Below are positions 7,112 to 16,028 of a DNA stretch of 32,346 nt, one piece after another. Source of the stretch: an uncultured Pelagibacteraceae bacterium (GTDB taxonomy: Bacteria; Pseudomonadota; Alphaproteobacteria; Pelagibacterales; Pelagibacteraceae); contig CACHFK010000009.1 of the NCBI GenBank assembly GCA_902579085.1, positions 1 through 32,346 of the forward strand. The letters run 5' to 3'. The notes beneath the pieces were generated by a model. It saw only the letters and a list, made by a program, of their open reading frames with translations. It was not told where the DNA came from and did no database searches. The translations under genes were made by a program, and so were the position numbers. Each line of letters opens with the position of its first letter. Position 1 is the stretch's first letter.

Positions 7112-8197
7112 ATGGACGTATTTAATAATTTTAAAGATCTATTTTTATCAGTTTGGGAAAAAGGAATACTAGGTATTGATTTTTTTCAAATTGTAATTGG
7201 TATTGGAATATTTTTTATATTTCTGATTTTTAGAGGTTTAATAAGTAAATTAGTTATAAGAAAATTAGAAATAATTTCTAAAAGAACAACTAATAAATTA
7301 GACGATTCATTTGTTAAATCCATGGAAGGTCCAGCTAGATTTTTACCAATTGTTCTTGGTATTTTTTTTGCAAGTTATTATATGTCTTTTTCAGAAGAGA
7401 CCAGGTCATTTATTGATAATATTAATCGAACCTTAATTACAATTTTAATTTTTTGGATCATTCATCAAATTATTGAACCAGTTTCATATATTCTAAGTGG
7501 TTTAGATAAAATATTAACAAGAGAATTAGTTGGTTGGATTATTAAGTCATTAAAAATTTTAATATTTATTTTGGGAGCTGCTGCGGTACTTGAATTATGG
7601 GGAATTAAAATTGGTCCAATAATTGCAGGTTTAGGATTATTTGGAGTAGCTGTTGCCTTAGGAGCACAAGATTTATTTAAAAATTTAATATCAGGAATCT
7701 TAGTATTGGTTGAAAAAAGATTTAAAATGGGTGATTGGATACTTGTTGAAGGAATTATAGAGGGCATTGTTGAAAGAATTGGATTTAGATCAACAGTAAT
7801 TAGAAAATTTGATAAATCTTTAGCAATCATTCCAAACTTTCAATTTGCAGAAAATGCAGTAATTAATGTTAGCCAAACTACAAATTGGTTGATTAGTTGG
7901 ATGATAACCCTTCAATATGATACGACTGTAGATCAACTAAAAACAATTAGAAATCAAATTGAAGATCACATAAATAAAAATCAGGATTTTGATACTTCGA
8001 TTGGTGTTGCAGTTCGGGTTGATAAGTTTTCTGATAGCTCAATAGATATGTATGTAAGATGTTTTAGTAAAACCAATGAATGGGAAGAGTGGCTTTCTGT
8101 AAAGGAAAAATTAGCATTAGAAATAAAACAAATTGTTGAAAAAAATGGTGCATCATTTGCTTTCCCTAGTCAGTCTATTTATGTTGAAAAAAAATGA
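7112..8197 (+). CDS. MscS-family mechanosensitive channel
   Basis: 361 residues, inner membrane. Hydrophobic segments lie at about 24-45, 75-92, 108-128, 143-163 and 166-200. The pore-lining TM3 and start of the beta domain carry the family signature: GLGLFGVAVALGAQDLFKN (173-191), then SGILVLVEKRFKMGDWI. A beta domain (VEGIIEGIVERIGFRST, IPN) and a C-terminal alpha/beta domain follow. It releases solutes on hypo-osmotic shock. It is longer at the N-terminus than E. coli MscS (extra helices), as in YnaI/YbdG-type members. The stop overlaps the yggT start by 4 bp. No functional tie to hem genes is evident; co-location probably reflects operon packing. Confidence 0.93.
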   Translation: MDVFNNFKDLFLSVWEKGILGIDFFQIVIGIGIFFIFLIFRGLISKLVIRKLEIISKRTTNKLDDSFVKSMEGPARFLPIVLGIFFASYYMSFSEETRSFIDNINRTLITILIFWIIHQIIEPVSYILSGLDKILTRELVGWIIKSLKILIFILGAAAVLELWGIKIGPIIAGLGLFGVAVALGAQDLFKNLISGILVLVEKRFKMGDWILVEGIIEGIVERIGFRSTVIRKFDKSLAIIPNFQFAENAVINVSQTTNWLISWMITLQYDTTVDQLKTIRNQIEDHINKNQDFDTSIGVAVRVDKFSDSSIDMYVRCFSKTNEWEEWLSVKEKLALEIKQIVEKNGASFAFPSQSIYVEKK

Positions 8198-8484
8198 TTG
8201 CAATTTTTTATTTGGTTCTTCAATTATTAAAATTATATTCTTATGTTGTTATAGCAAATGTTGTAATAAGTTGGTTGATAGCATTTAATGTTTTAAACAC
8301 ATCAAATAGGTTTGTTTATTCAGTTTTAGAATTTACTTATAAGCTAACAGATCCAATTTATACTAAAATTAGAAAATTTTTACCTAATCTAGGAGCTTTT
8401 GATATAACTCCTATAATTGTTCTTTTGTTGATCTGGTTTATAGAAATGTGTATGAAGCTTTACTTGGCACCATATATTTTTTAA
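8194..8484 (+). CDS. yggT: YggT family membrane protein
   Basis: 96 residues with two hydrophobic spans at about 5-30 and 70-92 joined by a conserved loop. The loop has VISWLIAFNVLNTSNRFVY, TDPIYTKIRKFLPNLGAFDITPII, matching the YggT consensus of ..PI...R...P..G..D.sPi. The ATG overlaps the previous stop (ATGA), so translation is coupled. The biochemical role of YggT is not well settled; it has been linked to osmotic and ion tolerance, which suits the upstream MscS-like gene. Confidence 0.92.
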   Translation: MIAIFYLVLQLLKLYSYVVIANVVISWLIAFNVLNTSNRFVYSVLEFTYKLTDPIYTKIRKFLPNLGAFDITPIIVLLLIWFIEMCMKLYLAPYIF

Positions 8485-8491
8485 ATATGCA

Positions 8492-9337
8492 ATGATATTG
8501 ATAGACGGAAAAAAAGCAGCAGCAGAACTTAGAGAAGAACTTAAGAAAGAAGTATCTGAGTTAAAATCAAAACATAATAAAGTCCCAGGGCTAACAGTTA
8601 TTCTGATTGGAGACTTAACTCCTAGTCAAATATATGTTCGTAATAAAGAAAAATCAGCAAACGAAGTAGGTTTAAAATCAGAGGTAATAAGATACCCAGA
8701 TTCAGTAGATGAAAAAACCGTTCTAGATAAAATAAATGAATTGAATAAAGATGACACAGTTTCAGGAATTTTAGTTCAGTTACCTTTGCCAAAACATATA
8801 GACAAACAAAAGGTTATTGAAAAAATTTCACCAAGTAAAGATGTTGATGGTTTTCATCCAATTAATGTAGGAAATCTCTCATCAGGTTATGAAAGCTCAA
8901 TTCCTTGTACTCCCCTTGGTTGCTATTTGTTGATAAAAAAAATTGAACCTAATTTGACTGGAAAAAAAGCAGTTGTAGTTGGAAGATCAAATTTAAATGG
9001 CAAACCAATGACACAGCTTCTTTTAAAAGAAAATTGCACAGTAACTATAACTCATTCTAGAACTAAAGACTTAAAAGCAGAATGTTTGGAAGCAGATATT
9101 ATAGTTGCAGCAGTTGGAATCCCAGAACTTGTAAAGGGTGATTGGGTTAAAAAAGATACAATAGTTATCGATGTAGGTATAAATAAAACTGAGAAAGGTA
9201 TTGTTGGTGATGTTGCTTTTGATGAAGTATCAAAAGTTGCTAAAGCATTAACTCCTGTTCCTGGAGGGGTTGGCCCCATGACAATTGCTTGCCTACTAAA
9301 AAATACTATTGAGTGTTTCAAAAGATCTCAAAAATAA
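8492..9337 (+). CDS. folD: Methylenetetrahydrofolate dehydrogenase / methenyl-THF cyclohydrolase FolD
   Basis: 281 residues. Bifunctional cytosolic enzyme interconverting 5,10-methylene-, methenyl- and 10-formyl-THF. Seen: YVRNKEKSA (48-56) with catalytic Y48 and K52, SGILVQLPLPKH, SPSKDVDGFHP (folate-site Asp), VVGRSNLNGKPM (NADP-binding loop), and the C-terminal PVPGGVGPMT. All active-site elements are intact. An ATG 6 bases earlier (8486) runs into TGA, so 8492 is the start. Last gene of the hemC run; it converges on the GT41 gene with 9 bp between stops, leaving no room for a classical terminator. Confidence 0.97.
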   Translation: MILIDGKKAAAELREELKKEVSELKSKHNKVPGLTVILIGDLTPSQIYVRNKEKSANEVGLKSEVIRYPDSVDEKTVLDKINELNKDDTVSGILVQLPLPKHIDKQKVIEKISPSKDVDGFHPINVGNLSSGYESSIPCTPLGCYLLIKKIEPNLTGKKAVVVGRSNLNGKPMTQLLLKENCTVTITHSRTKDLKAECLEADIIVAAVGIPELVKGDWVKKDTIVIDVGINKTEKGIVGDVAFDEVSKVAKALTPVPGGVGPMTIACLLKNTIECFKRSQK

Positions 9338-9346
9338 TTTCAATAT

Positions 9347-11026
9347 TTAATTTACTATAGATTTAAAAATATTTTCTAGATCTTTTATTATATTTTGATT
9401 TTCATATAAATTTTTTTCTGCCTGTTCTTTGTAATACATTTTTAAATCTAAATTTTCTTGATTTGCTAATTCTACACATTTATCAACATAGTCATCAACG
9501 TTATTTAATATTGGAGGATTATCAATTTGCATTTGTTTATATGCGCCAGTTACTATTCTACTCTTTAAATATTTAGTCGGCATAGTTACTGTTGGAGTAC
9601 CATAAAACATTGACTCATGGAATGTGTTTCCTGCCCCAAACCAAAAAGGATCTAAAAGAACAGAGGCTCTTCCACAATGATGAATAAATTCTTCTGGAGT
9701 AAATCTATCAATAAAATTTACTCTTTCTATATTTTCAGGTATTATTTTTTTTAATCTTTCAAAAAACATTTTACTTAAATTTTCTTTTCTATCTTTTATA
9801 AAAAATATTTGAGCTTTTTTATCTTTATTAAGAATTTTTTTTATAGCTTCATCAAAACTGGGATGCATTTTAAATAAAGATTGAGGACAAGAATAAATAT
9901 TTTTTCCTATTATATCTTCTTTTTTTAAAGCAAAACTTATTTTAGGTTTATAAAAATACATTGGCAAATAATTTGATAATAGTACCTTCTCTGAAAATTT
10001 TTTTTGATAATCATCTGTTTCCATAAGTTTTGAAGAAAGAAAAAAATCAATTTTATCATTACCCGTAGTTTCTGGATGTCCCCATGAAGTCATTTGAAAT
10101 TTAGCTAGTTTTAATAATGTCAAATAATATAAGTTAGTTGACATATGAATATCGGGATAAAATAATATATCTAAATTTTTATTACTAATAGTTTTTACTT
10201 TTTCATAAAAGTCTTTTGGCAAGATAATGTTTTCAAAATTATATGAAACTACAGATTCATTAATTTCATTGAATATTTTTCCAGGTAACGTTTTATTGGA
10301 ATGGAATACAATTACTTCAAAAAGTTCTTTGTTTAACTTAAATATTACACCTTTAAAGAGTTTTGCTATAGTATGGTCAGAAAAGAACTCTGAAATAAAA
10401 CCTATTTTTATTTTTTCATTTTTAGAAAAAGAAAATTCTTCTATATTTTTAAGTCCAGGATATATTTTATGATACAAACTTATAAGTTTTTTATTTATCT
10501 CTAAATTATCGTATCCATCATAAGATAACTCAAAATTAGGAGGCTTTAATAATTTTTCTGAAAGATCTAAACTTGGAATTTTTTTATATTCAATTAATTT
10601 ATCAACTTCATCTATAAAATTTTTTCTTACATCGTCTATATCTACTAATGAGTTAAAAAAATTTGGATAAAAAAGTCTACTTTTTAATTGAAATTCATTA
10701 TTAAATTTATTTTTATTTATAGCAGTATCTGTTAATTTTTTGACCTTATCATATTTGTTCAGTGTAGAATATATTTCATATAATAACTTATATGCAATTT
10801 GATCATCATTCTTTTCTAATGAGATAAAATATTCCAGAACTTTCTCTGCTTTATCATAATCTTTGGTTTCAAGGTAAGATTTAGACAAATTTTCAAGTGT
10901 AGGAGAACTATTAGGAGCTAATTCAAGTGTCTTTTCAAAATAAATTTGTGCATTTTTAAAATCTTTTTTTTGAAAAAAATTTATACCTTTTTCGAAATTT
11001 TTTTTAGCTTCGTCTAATTTGTCCAT
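9347..11026 (-). CDS. TPR protein with GT41 (O-GlcNAc transferase / SPINDLY-like) domain
   Basis: 559 residues. The N-terminal ~110 residues are TPR-like helical repeats (AKKNFEKGINFFQKKDFKNA; AQIYFEKTLELAPNS; YLETKDYDKAEKVLEYFISL). From about 205 the glycosyltransferase domain begins: KIGFISEFFSDHTIAKLFKG (207-226), SWGHPETTGNDKIDFFLSS (314-332), CPQSLFKMHPSFDEA (380-394, with the Lys that contacts UDP in OGT), and DPFWFGAGNTFHESMFYGTPTVTMP (459-483, the nucleotide-sugar site). Related enzymes put GlcNAc, glucose or fucose on proteins in the cytoplasm. Donor and targets cannot be read from sequence. Monocistronic, flanked by convergent folD and a divergent hydrolase. Signal-free, so cytosolic. 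Confidence 0.87.
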   Translation of the reverse strand: MDKLDEAKKNFEKGINFFQKKDFKNAQIYFEKTLELAPNSSPTLENLSKSYLETKDYDKAEKVLEYFISLEKNDDQIAYKLLYEIYSTLNKYDKVKKLTDTAINKNKFNNEFQLKSRLFYPNFFNSLVDIDDVRKNFIDEVDKLIEYKKIPSLDLSEKLLKPPNFELSYDGYDNLEINKKLISLYHKIYPGLKNIEEFSFSKNEKIKIGFISEFFSDHTIAKLFKGVIFKLNKELFEVIVFHSNKTLPGKIFNEINESVVSYNFENIILPKDFYEKVKTISNKNLDILFYPDIHMSTNLYYLTLLKLAKFQMTSWGHPETTGNDKIDFFLSSKLMETDDYQKKFSEKVLLSNYLPMYFYKPKISFALKKEDIIGKNIYSCPQSLFKMHPSFDEAIKKILNKDKKAQIFFIKDRKENLSKMFFERLKKIIPENIERVNFIDRFTPEEFIHHCGRASVLLDPFWFGAGNTFHESMFYGTPTVTMPTKYLKSRIVTGAYKQMQIDNPPILNNVDDYVDKCVELANQENLDLKMYYKEQAEKNLYENQNIIKDLENIFKSIVN

Positions 11027-11115
11027 ATTTTATTTTAATATTTAATTATATTATTATTCAACTAATATGAAATTTATAAACTAGTTATTTATTTTAAAAC
11101 ACATGTAATTTTTCT
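11027..11115. promoter_or_regulatory. Divergent intergenic region (GT41 gene / MBL-fold gene)
   Basis: This 89-bp spacer must carry promoters for both divergent genes. It is nearly all A/T, with several TATAAT/TATTAT-like strings but no clear -35 partner, no strong inverted repeat and no small ORF. No regulator site can be named. Confidence 0.3.
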
Positions 11116-12120
11116 ATGAAAAAAAAACCTTTTCACCATTTATCTGACGGTACATTTAGAAACCCTGAAGGTTCTCCTGAACGTGAATCCAATTTTAAGT
11201 GGTCTTTTAAAATTTTTAATAAAGAAAAGAAAAAATTAAATATGAACATACCTAAGGGATATGTTGTTGAAAAAGAAAAAGTTTTATCGGACCTAGAAAA
11301 ATTTAAAGATGATGATTTTATAGGATGGATTGGACATGCAACTTTCTTAATAAAATTGGGAGAAACAACAATTATAACTGATCCAGTTTTTTCTAAAAAT
11401 GCAGGCCCTCTATTTTTTGGACCAAAAAGATTTACTGAACCTGCATTAAAACTTAGTGAGATTCCAAAAACTGATTTATTTCTATTAACTCACAATCATT
11501 ATGATCATCAAGATATGACTACAATTAGAAGATTTCCATTTAAAGATGCAAAAGTTATATTACCGTTAAAACTTGGAAAATATTTTACAAAAAATGGATA
11601 TAGTGATGTTAATGAAATAGATTGGTATGATGAAATTCAAGTTAATGAAAATTTAAAAGTAAGCTTATTACCAGCAGTTCATTGGTCAAAAAGAAGTTTA
11701 AATGATACTAATAAAACTCTCTGGGGAAACTTTTTAATTGAATATAAGGGTAAAAAAATTTTCTTTGCTTGTGATACTGGGGTTGGAAACATTTATAAAG
11801 ATTTAGGAAATAAATTTGGACCTATAGATTTAACTTTAATTAATATTGGTGCATATAATTTTTATCCAATAACACCATATAAAGACAAATCATCTTATCA
11901 TACCAATCCGGAAGAAGGTTTAAGTGTTGCTAAAGATTTAAGGAGTAAAAAGGTAATTGGAATGCATTGGGGTACCTTTGTTTTATCATTGGAACCTATT
12001 ATGGAACCACCAAAAAGGTTTAAAGATAATGCAACAAAATATGGATTTAAAGAAAAAGAAGCTATTATTTTTAAAATTGGAGAAATTCAATCTTTAAAAA
12101 ATCTACTTTCATATAATTAA
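11116..12120 (+). CDS. Metallo-beta-lactamase-fold hydrolase, NAPE-PLD/UlaG-like
   Basis: 334 residues, no signal peptide. The zinc site is complete: THNHYDH gives H126, H128, D130, H131, then H189 in PAVHWSKRS, D220 in FACDTGVG, and H284 in IGMHWGTF. The WIGHATFLI (71-79), TDPVF (88-92), HWSKRSLNDTNKTLWG and YHTNPEEGL (261-269) pattern matches the N-acylphosphatidylethanolamine phospholipase D branch more closely than beta-lactamases or glyoxalases. The N-terminal ~65 residues lead into the fold as in NAPE-PLD. Bacterial members are presumed phosphodiesterases or lactonases acting on lipids; actual substrate unknown. Its 3' end overlaps the convergent sugar dehydrogenase gene by 4 bp. Confidence 0.85.
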   Translation: MKKKPFHHLSDGTFRNPEGSPERESNFKWSFKIFNKEKKKLNMNIPKGYVVEKEKVLSDLEKFKDDDFIGWIGHATFLIKLGETTIITDPVFSKNAGPLFFGPKRFTEPALKLSEIPKTDLFLLTHNHYDHQDMTTIRRFPFKDAKVILPLKLGKYFTKNGYSDVNEIDWYDEIQVNENLKVSLLPAVHWSKRSLNDTNKTLWGNFLIEYKGKKIFFACDTGVGNIYKDLGNKFGPIDLTLINIGAYNFYPITPYKDKSSYHTNPEEGLSVAKDLRSKKVIGMHWGTFVLSLEPIMEPPKRFKDNATKYGFKEKEAIIFKIGEIQSLKNLLSYN

Positions 12121-13214
12121 TTTTTTTCCATTAACCAAAGTCCATCTTCTTCAGGACCTTTTTGGCCATAATTTTTTTCACTTAATAAGTATATTTTTCC
12201 GTTTGAAGGATGTACTTGTATATCTCTAATACGATCAATTTTATTTTTAAAAACAATTTCTTCTTTGACTTCATTTAAATTTTGAAAATCGAGTTTTATT
12301 AGAGACTTAGCTCTTAAAGAAGCTATTAAAGCATTTCCATCCCACTCACTAAACTCTTTTCCTTTATAAATAGTAATCGCACTTGCCCCAATTGAAGGTA
12401 CCCAATATTGAATTGCTTTAGTAAAACCTAGTTTCCATTTAGGTCCTATTTTAGATCCATCATAATTTGTTCCACCCCAACCTAAAATTGGCCATCCATA
12501 ATTTTCTCCTTTTTTTATCTCACCAAACCAATCTCCACCTTTGGCTCCATGGTTGCTTGCAAAAACTTTTCCATTTATTGCTGATACTGTAAGTCCTTGA
12601 GGGTTTCTTACACCTATTTGATAAATTTCAGGAAGCCAATCAGGCTTATTAGTAAATTTTGGATTATCTTTTGGAATTTTTCCATTTAATTTAATTCTTA
12701 TAATGCTTCCAAGATGATTTTTAGGATCCTGCACTAATCCGCCCAATCCTCTTTCACCTATTGATGCAAATAAATAATCATCTTTGATAGCCAATCTTGA
12801 TCCAAAGTGAAATTCAGTTGAAATATCGTCAGGTTTTGAACGAAATATATTTTTAAATTTTATTCTTTTTTTATTTAATTTTCCTCTAGCAATTGAAGTG
12901 CTGTATATTCTTTTTTTTACTTCTTCAGTGTATGAAATCCAAACATAGTTATCTTTATAAATAATATCTAATAGACCTCCTTGGCCAGCATTTTTGAACT
13001 TTAAATTATGCTTAATCTCAATTATTTTACCATCATCAATATTTACTAACTTAATTTTACCTATCTTTTCTGTGATTAATAATTCTCTATCATTTATAAA
13101 AGTAGAACCCCATGGTTTAGCTAGTGAAGCAATTTTTTTTAAATTAAAATTTTCAGATTGACTGATTGATGTGAAAGAAAAAATCAACAATATTACTAAT
13201 ACAATTTTCTTCAT
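12117..13214 (-). CDS. Periplasmic PQQ-dependent sugar (glucose/sorbosone-type) dehydrogenase
   Basis: 365 residues with a signal peptide at 1-20 (MKKIVLVILLIFSFTSISQS). Six-bladed propeller of the soluble GDH/Asd (YliI) type: AKPWGSTFI (32-40), the catalytic-base segment FHFGSRLA (H136, R140), GERGLGGLVQDPKNHLGSI (153-171), RIKLNGKIPKDNP, IGVRNPQGL (200-208) and NHGAKGGDWFGEI (221-233). These enzymes oxidise aldoses in the periplasm using PQQ. No pqq biosynthesis genes are in the window, so the cofactor may be imported or absent. Last gene of the minus-strand set that begins with the aldo/keto reductase; 17 bp after argG. It overlaps the convergent MBL gene by 4 bp. Confidence 0.9.
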   Translation of the reverse strand: MKKIVLVILLIFSFTSISQSENFNLKKIASLAKPWGSTFINDRELLITEKIGKIKLVNIDDGKIIEIKHNLKFKNAGQGGLLDIIYKDNYVWISYTEEVKKRIYSTSIARGKLNKKRIKFKNIFRSKPDDISTEFHFGSRLAIKDDYLFASIGERGLGGLVQDPKNHLGSIIRIKLNGKIPKDNPKFTNKPDWLPEIYQIGVRNPQGLTVSAINGKVFASNHGAKGGDWFGEIKKGENYGWPILGWGGTNYDGSKIGPKWKLGFTKAIQYWVPSIGASAITIYKGKEFSEWDGNALIASLRAKSLIKLDFQNLNEVKEEIVFKNKIDRIRDIQVHPSNGKIYLLSEKNYGQKGPEEDGLWLMEKN

Positions 13215-13231
13215 AAAATTTTACTAACTAA

Positions 13232-14416
13232 TTATCTTAATTTTTTTTTGTGAAAATTAATAAATCTCTCTACATTTGATTTATTAAATGTTTTGTTTTC
13301 CTCAAACGATACTTTTTTCATAGAATATGCATTACTTTTTGTAATTCTCGATTGAATAGTGATATTACCTTTGTAAAGCTTAAGTTTAACAGATCCATTT
13401 ACCTTGTTTCTTTTTAGGTCTACAATTTTTTGAAGTTTAAATCTTTCTTTAGAATACCAATAACCATTATAAACTAGTTCTGCATATTTTGACATAATAG
13501 AATCTTTTTTATGCATAGTCTCCTTATCAAGTGTAACAGACTCAATTGCTCTATGAGCGTTTATTAATAGTGTGCCACCTGGAGTTTCATAAACACCTCT
13601 AGATTTTATTCCAATAAATCTATTTTCTACTAAATCAACTCTTCCAATTCCATTTTTCCCTGCTAAATGGTTGAGTTTTTTCAAAAGTTTAGATGGAGAT
13701 AGTTTTTTTCCATTGATTCCAATTGGATCACTATTTTTAAAATTAATAGTTACAAATGTTGGTTTATTTACCGCTTTTTCAGGAGAAATAGTTCTTTGAA
13801 AAATAAATTCTGGAGCAGGATTTTTTGGATTTTCTAATACTTTACCTTCAGTAGATGTGTGAAATAAATTATCATCCACAGAAAACGGAGGTGCTCCTTT
13901 TTTATCTTTTGGAATAGGTATACCGTGTTTTTTAGCATAATTAATAAGATCAGTTCTTGATTTAAGTTTCCAAATTCTCCAAGGAGCTATTATTTTTATA
14001 TTAGGGGCAAAATAGTAATACCCTAACTCAAATCTTACTTGATCATTTCCTTTTCCTGTAGCTCCATGAGATACTGCATAAGCATTAAATTTTTTTGCAA
14101 TTCTAATCTGATCTTTTGCTATTAATGGTCTTGCAATTGATGTGCCTAATAAATAAACACCTTCATAAATAGCGTGACCTCTGATCATGGGATAAACATA
14201 ATCTTTTACAAAAGTATTTTTTAAATCTTGAATTATAATTTTTTTAACACCAAACTTTTTTGCATTTTTAAATATTTTTTTTCTATCTATTTCTTGACCA
14301 ACATCAGCTGTATAACAAATAACTTCAGCTTTATAATTTTCTTGAAGCCATTTAAGAATTATCGATGTGTCTAGACCGCCTGAATAGGCAAGAACTATCT
14401 TTTTTTTTGACTTCAT
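13232..14416 (-). CDS. argG: Argininosuccinate synthase ArgG
   Basis: 394 residues, normal length. It condenses citrulline and aspartate with ATP in arginine synthesis. The N-terminal PP-loop AYSGGLDTS (10-18) is intact. Further motifs are GTSIARPLIAK, SHGATGKGNDQVRFELGY, KKGAPPFSVDDNLFHTS, GKNGIGRVDLVENRFIGIKSRGVYE, and the lysine-rich C-terminal helix RFINFHKKKLR. Third gene in its operon, 4 bp downstream of the IalB-like gene. No ARG box or riboswitch is visible upstream because the gene sits inside an operon. argH is not in the window. Confidence 0.97.
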   Translation of the reverse strand: MKSKKKIVLAYSGGLDTSIILKWLQENYKAEVICYTADVGQEIDRKKIFKNAKKFGVKKIIIQDLKNTFVKDYVYPMIRGHAIYEGVYLLGTSIARPLIAKDQIRIAKKFNAYAVSHGATGKGNDQVRFELGYYYFAPNIKIIAPWRIWKLKSRTDLINYAKKHGIPIPKDKKGAPPFSVDDNLFHTSTEGKVLENPKNPAPEFIFQRTISPEKAVNKPTFVTINFKNSDPIGINGKKLSPSKLLKKLNHLAGKNGIGRVDLVENRFIGIKSRGVYETPGGTLLINAHRAIESVTLDKETMHKKDSIMSKYAELVYNGYWYSKERFKLQKIVDLKRNKVNGSVKLKLYKGNITIQSRITKSNAYSMKKVSFEENKTFNKSNVERFINFHKKKLR

Positions 14417-14420
14417 TTAT

Positions 14421-14933
14421 TTAAGTGCAGCTTTTTTTTGCAGCGTTATAAGCTTTGGTAAATCCCATCAAAGAATAATGATCTATTGTTTGAGAACCTG
14501 ATTTATTATATGCAGTAATCATAATTCTTGAGGCTTTTTTCATTCTTTTAATAATTTTTTTTTCAATCTTATTGCTTGAAATCCAAGCAAAATTATCTTG
14601 AGAAATATCAAATTTATATTTTGATTTTCCAGACGATGCTATTATTGAATTTTGAGTATTATATTCATAACCAGAAGTAATACTTACTTCATCAGATATT
14701 TTCTCATCTGGTCTAAAAGTAACAAATAATCTTGCTTCACGATCATTTTTTTTTGGAGATTGTAGTACAGGTTTTGATTGAGCAAAACAAACTTTATTGT
14801 TTTCATCTGAAATTTTTATTGCTTTCCAGTCTTTAAATTTTCCTATTTCTTTTAGATCTTCAGCAAGTACAAATTTGAATGAGAAGAAAATAAATATTAA
14901 TGTTTGAAATAATATTTGATTAATTATGGACAT
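14421..14933 (-). CDS. Invasion-associated locus B (IalB) family secreted protein
   Basis: 170 residues with a signal peptide at 1-24 ending FVLAEDL. The mature part follows the IalB pattern: FKDWKAI with conserved Trp, an NKVCFAQS Cys segment, REARLFVTFRP (residues ~66-76), VSITSGYEYN, and a second Cys near the end (KKSCT), probably a disulfide pair. The family is common in Alphaproteobacteria as periplasmic or outer-membrane-associated proteins; the virulence name comes from Bartonella and does not imply pathogenicity here. It overlaps the upstream aldo/keto reductase by 10 bp, and argG follows after 4 bp. Confidence 0.82.
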   Translation of the reverse strand: MSIINQILFQTLIFIFFSFKFVLAEDLKEIGKFKDWKAIKISDENNKVCFAQSKPVLQSPKKNDREARLFVTFRPDEKISDEVSITSGYEYNTQNSIIASSGKSKYKFDISQDNFAWISSNKIEKKIIKRMKKASRIMITAYNKSGSQTIDHYSLMGFTKAYNAAKKSCT

Positions 14934-15958
14934 GGATTTGGATATATTTTTTGAATTTCATTGATATCTTTTATAACTTCTTCGTCTAACTTAACTTTTA
15001 CACTTTCTAAGTCAGTTTTCAACTGCTCCATAGTTGTGGCGCCAATTATGACACTTGTCATAAAATCTTGAACTTCACAAAATTTTATAGACATTTGAGA
15101 AATATCTAGACCATATTTTTTGCTGATCTTATAGTATTCTTCTACAACCTTTTCTACATTTGGCTTTCGATATCTAGTCCAAAAATCAAAATCTCTCTCC
15201 ATTCTTGAACCTTTAGGAAAACTACCATTTCTATATTTTCCACTTAAATATCCACTTGCCAATGGCGAATAAGCTAGACACCCAATATTTTCTCGTATTG
15301 AAATTTCCGCTAAACCAACCTCGTATGACCTATTCAATAGACTATAAGGATTTTGGATTGACATCATTCTGGGTAAATCTTTATCTTTTGATAACTTAAG
15401 ATAATTCATCACACCCCATGGAGTTTCATTAGATAGTCCGACATATCTAATTTTTCCATTATCAATATATTTTTTTAAATTATCCAAAATATCTTCAAAC
15501 TTATTCCAGTTATTTTCTTTGTGTGTATAGCCAAGCTTACCAAAATTATTTACATTCCTTTCAGGCCAATGAAGTTGATAAAGATCGATATAATCCGTCT
15601 TAAGCCTTTTAAGACTATTATTGATTGCTTCATCTAAATTTTTTCCAACAAAACTATTTTCACCATGTCTTAGGTATTTTCTAGAAGGTCCAGCTACTTT
15701 TGTAGCCAATATAACTTTGTCTCTTTTTTTACTTTTTTCAAACCAATTGCCAATAATTGTTTCTGTATGGCCAAAAGTTTCTGCCTTTGGGGGAACGGCA
15801 TAAAGTTCTGCTGTATCCCAAAAATTTACCCCCTGATCTAAAGCATAATCCATTTGTTCAAAACCTTCTTCTTGGGTATTTTGTTCTCCCCAAGTCATGG
15901 TTCCTAAACAAATAGTGCTTACTTTTAGATCTGTATTGCCTAATTTTCTATAATTCAT
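14924..15958 (-). CDS. Aldo/keto reductase, Tas-like
   Basis: 344 residues, (beta/alpha)8 NADPH-dependent oxidoreductase, cytosolic. Catalytic tetrad visible: D48 and Y53 (FWDTAELYAVPP), K87 (LATKVAG), H130 (YQLHWPER). GTMTWGEQNT (19-28) and the PKAETFGHTE loop are typical of the Tas branch. The nucleotide-binding end reads SVIIGATTMEQLKTDLES. Substrate cannot be inferred. First gene of the minus-strand operon with ialB-like, argG and PQQ dehydrogenase; 70 bp separate it from the divergent Bax-inhibitor gene. Confidence 0.93.
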   Translation of the reverse strand: MNYRKLGNTDLKVSTICLGTMTWGEQNTQEEGFEQMDYALDQGVNFWDTAELYAVPPKAETFGHTETIIGNWFEKSKKRDKVILATKVAGPSRKYLRHGENSFVGKNLDEAINNSLKRLKTDYIDLYQLHWPERNVNNFGKLGYTHKENNWNKFEDILDNLKKYIDNGKIRYVGLSNETPWGVMNYLKLSKDKDLPRMMSIQNPYSLLNRSYEVGLAEISIRENIGCLAYSPLASGYLSGKYRNGSFPKGSRMERDFDFWTRYRKPNVEKVVEEYYKISKKYGLDISQMSIKFCEVQDFMTSVIIGATTMEQLKTDLESVKVKLDEEVIKDINEIQKIYPNPCP

Positions 15959-15993
15959 TGAATATTAAATATTTTTAAGGTTTTTATGATATC

Positions 15994-16022
15994 TTGAATA
16001 AATAGTAAAAGGCTATTATATA
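15994..16022 (+). promoter_or_regulatory. Putative promoter of the Bax-inhibitor-1 gene
   Basis: TTGAAT at 15994-15999 and TATATA at 16017-16022 are 17 bp apart, four of six matches each to the sigma-70 boxes. Initiation about 7 bases after the -10 would fall at or next to the ATG at 16029, implying a nearly leaderless mRNA. No Shine-Dalgarno is present in the few bases before ATG. Tentative. Confidence 0.3.
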
Positions 16023-16028
16023 AATGTC

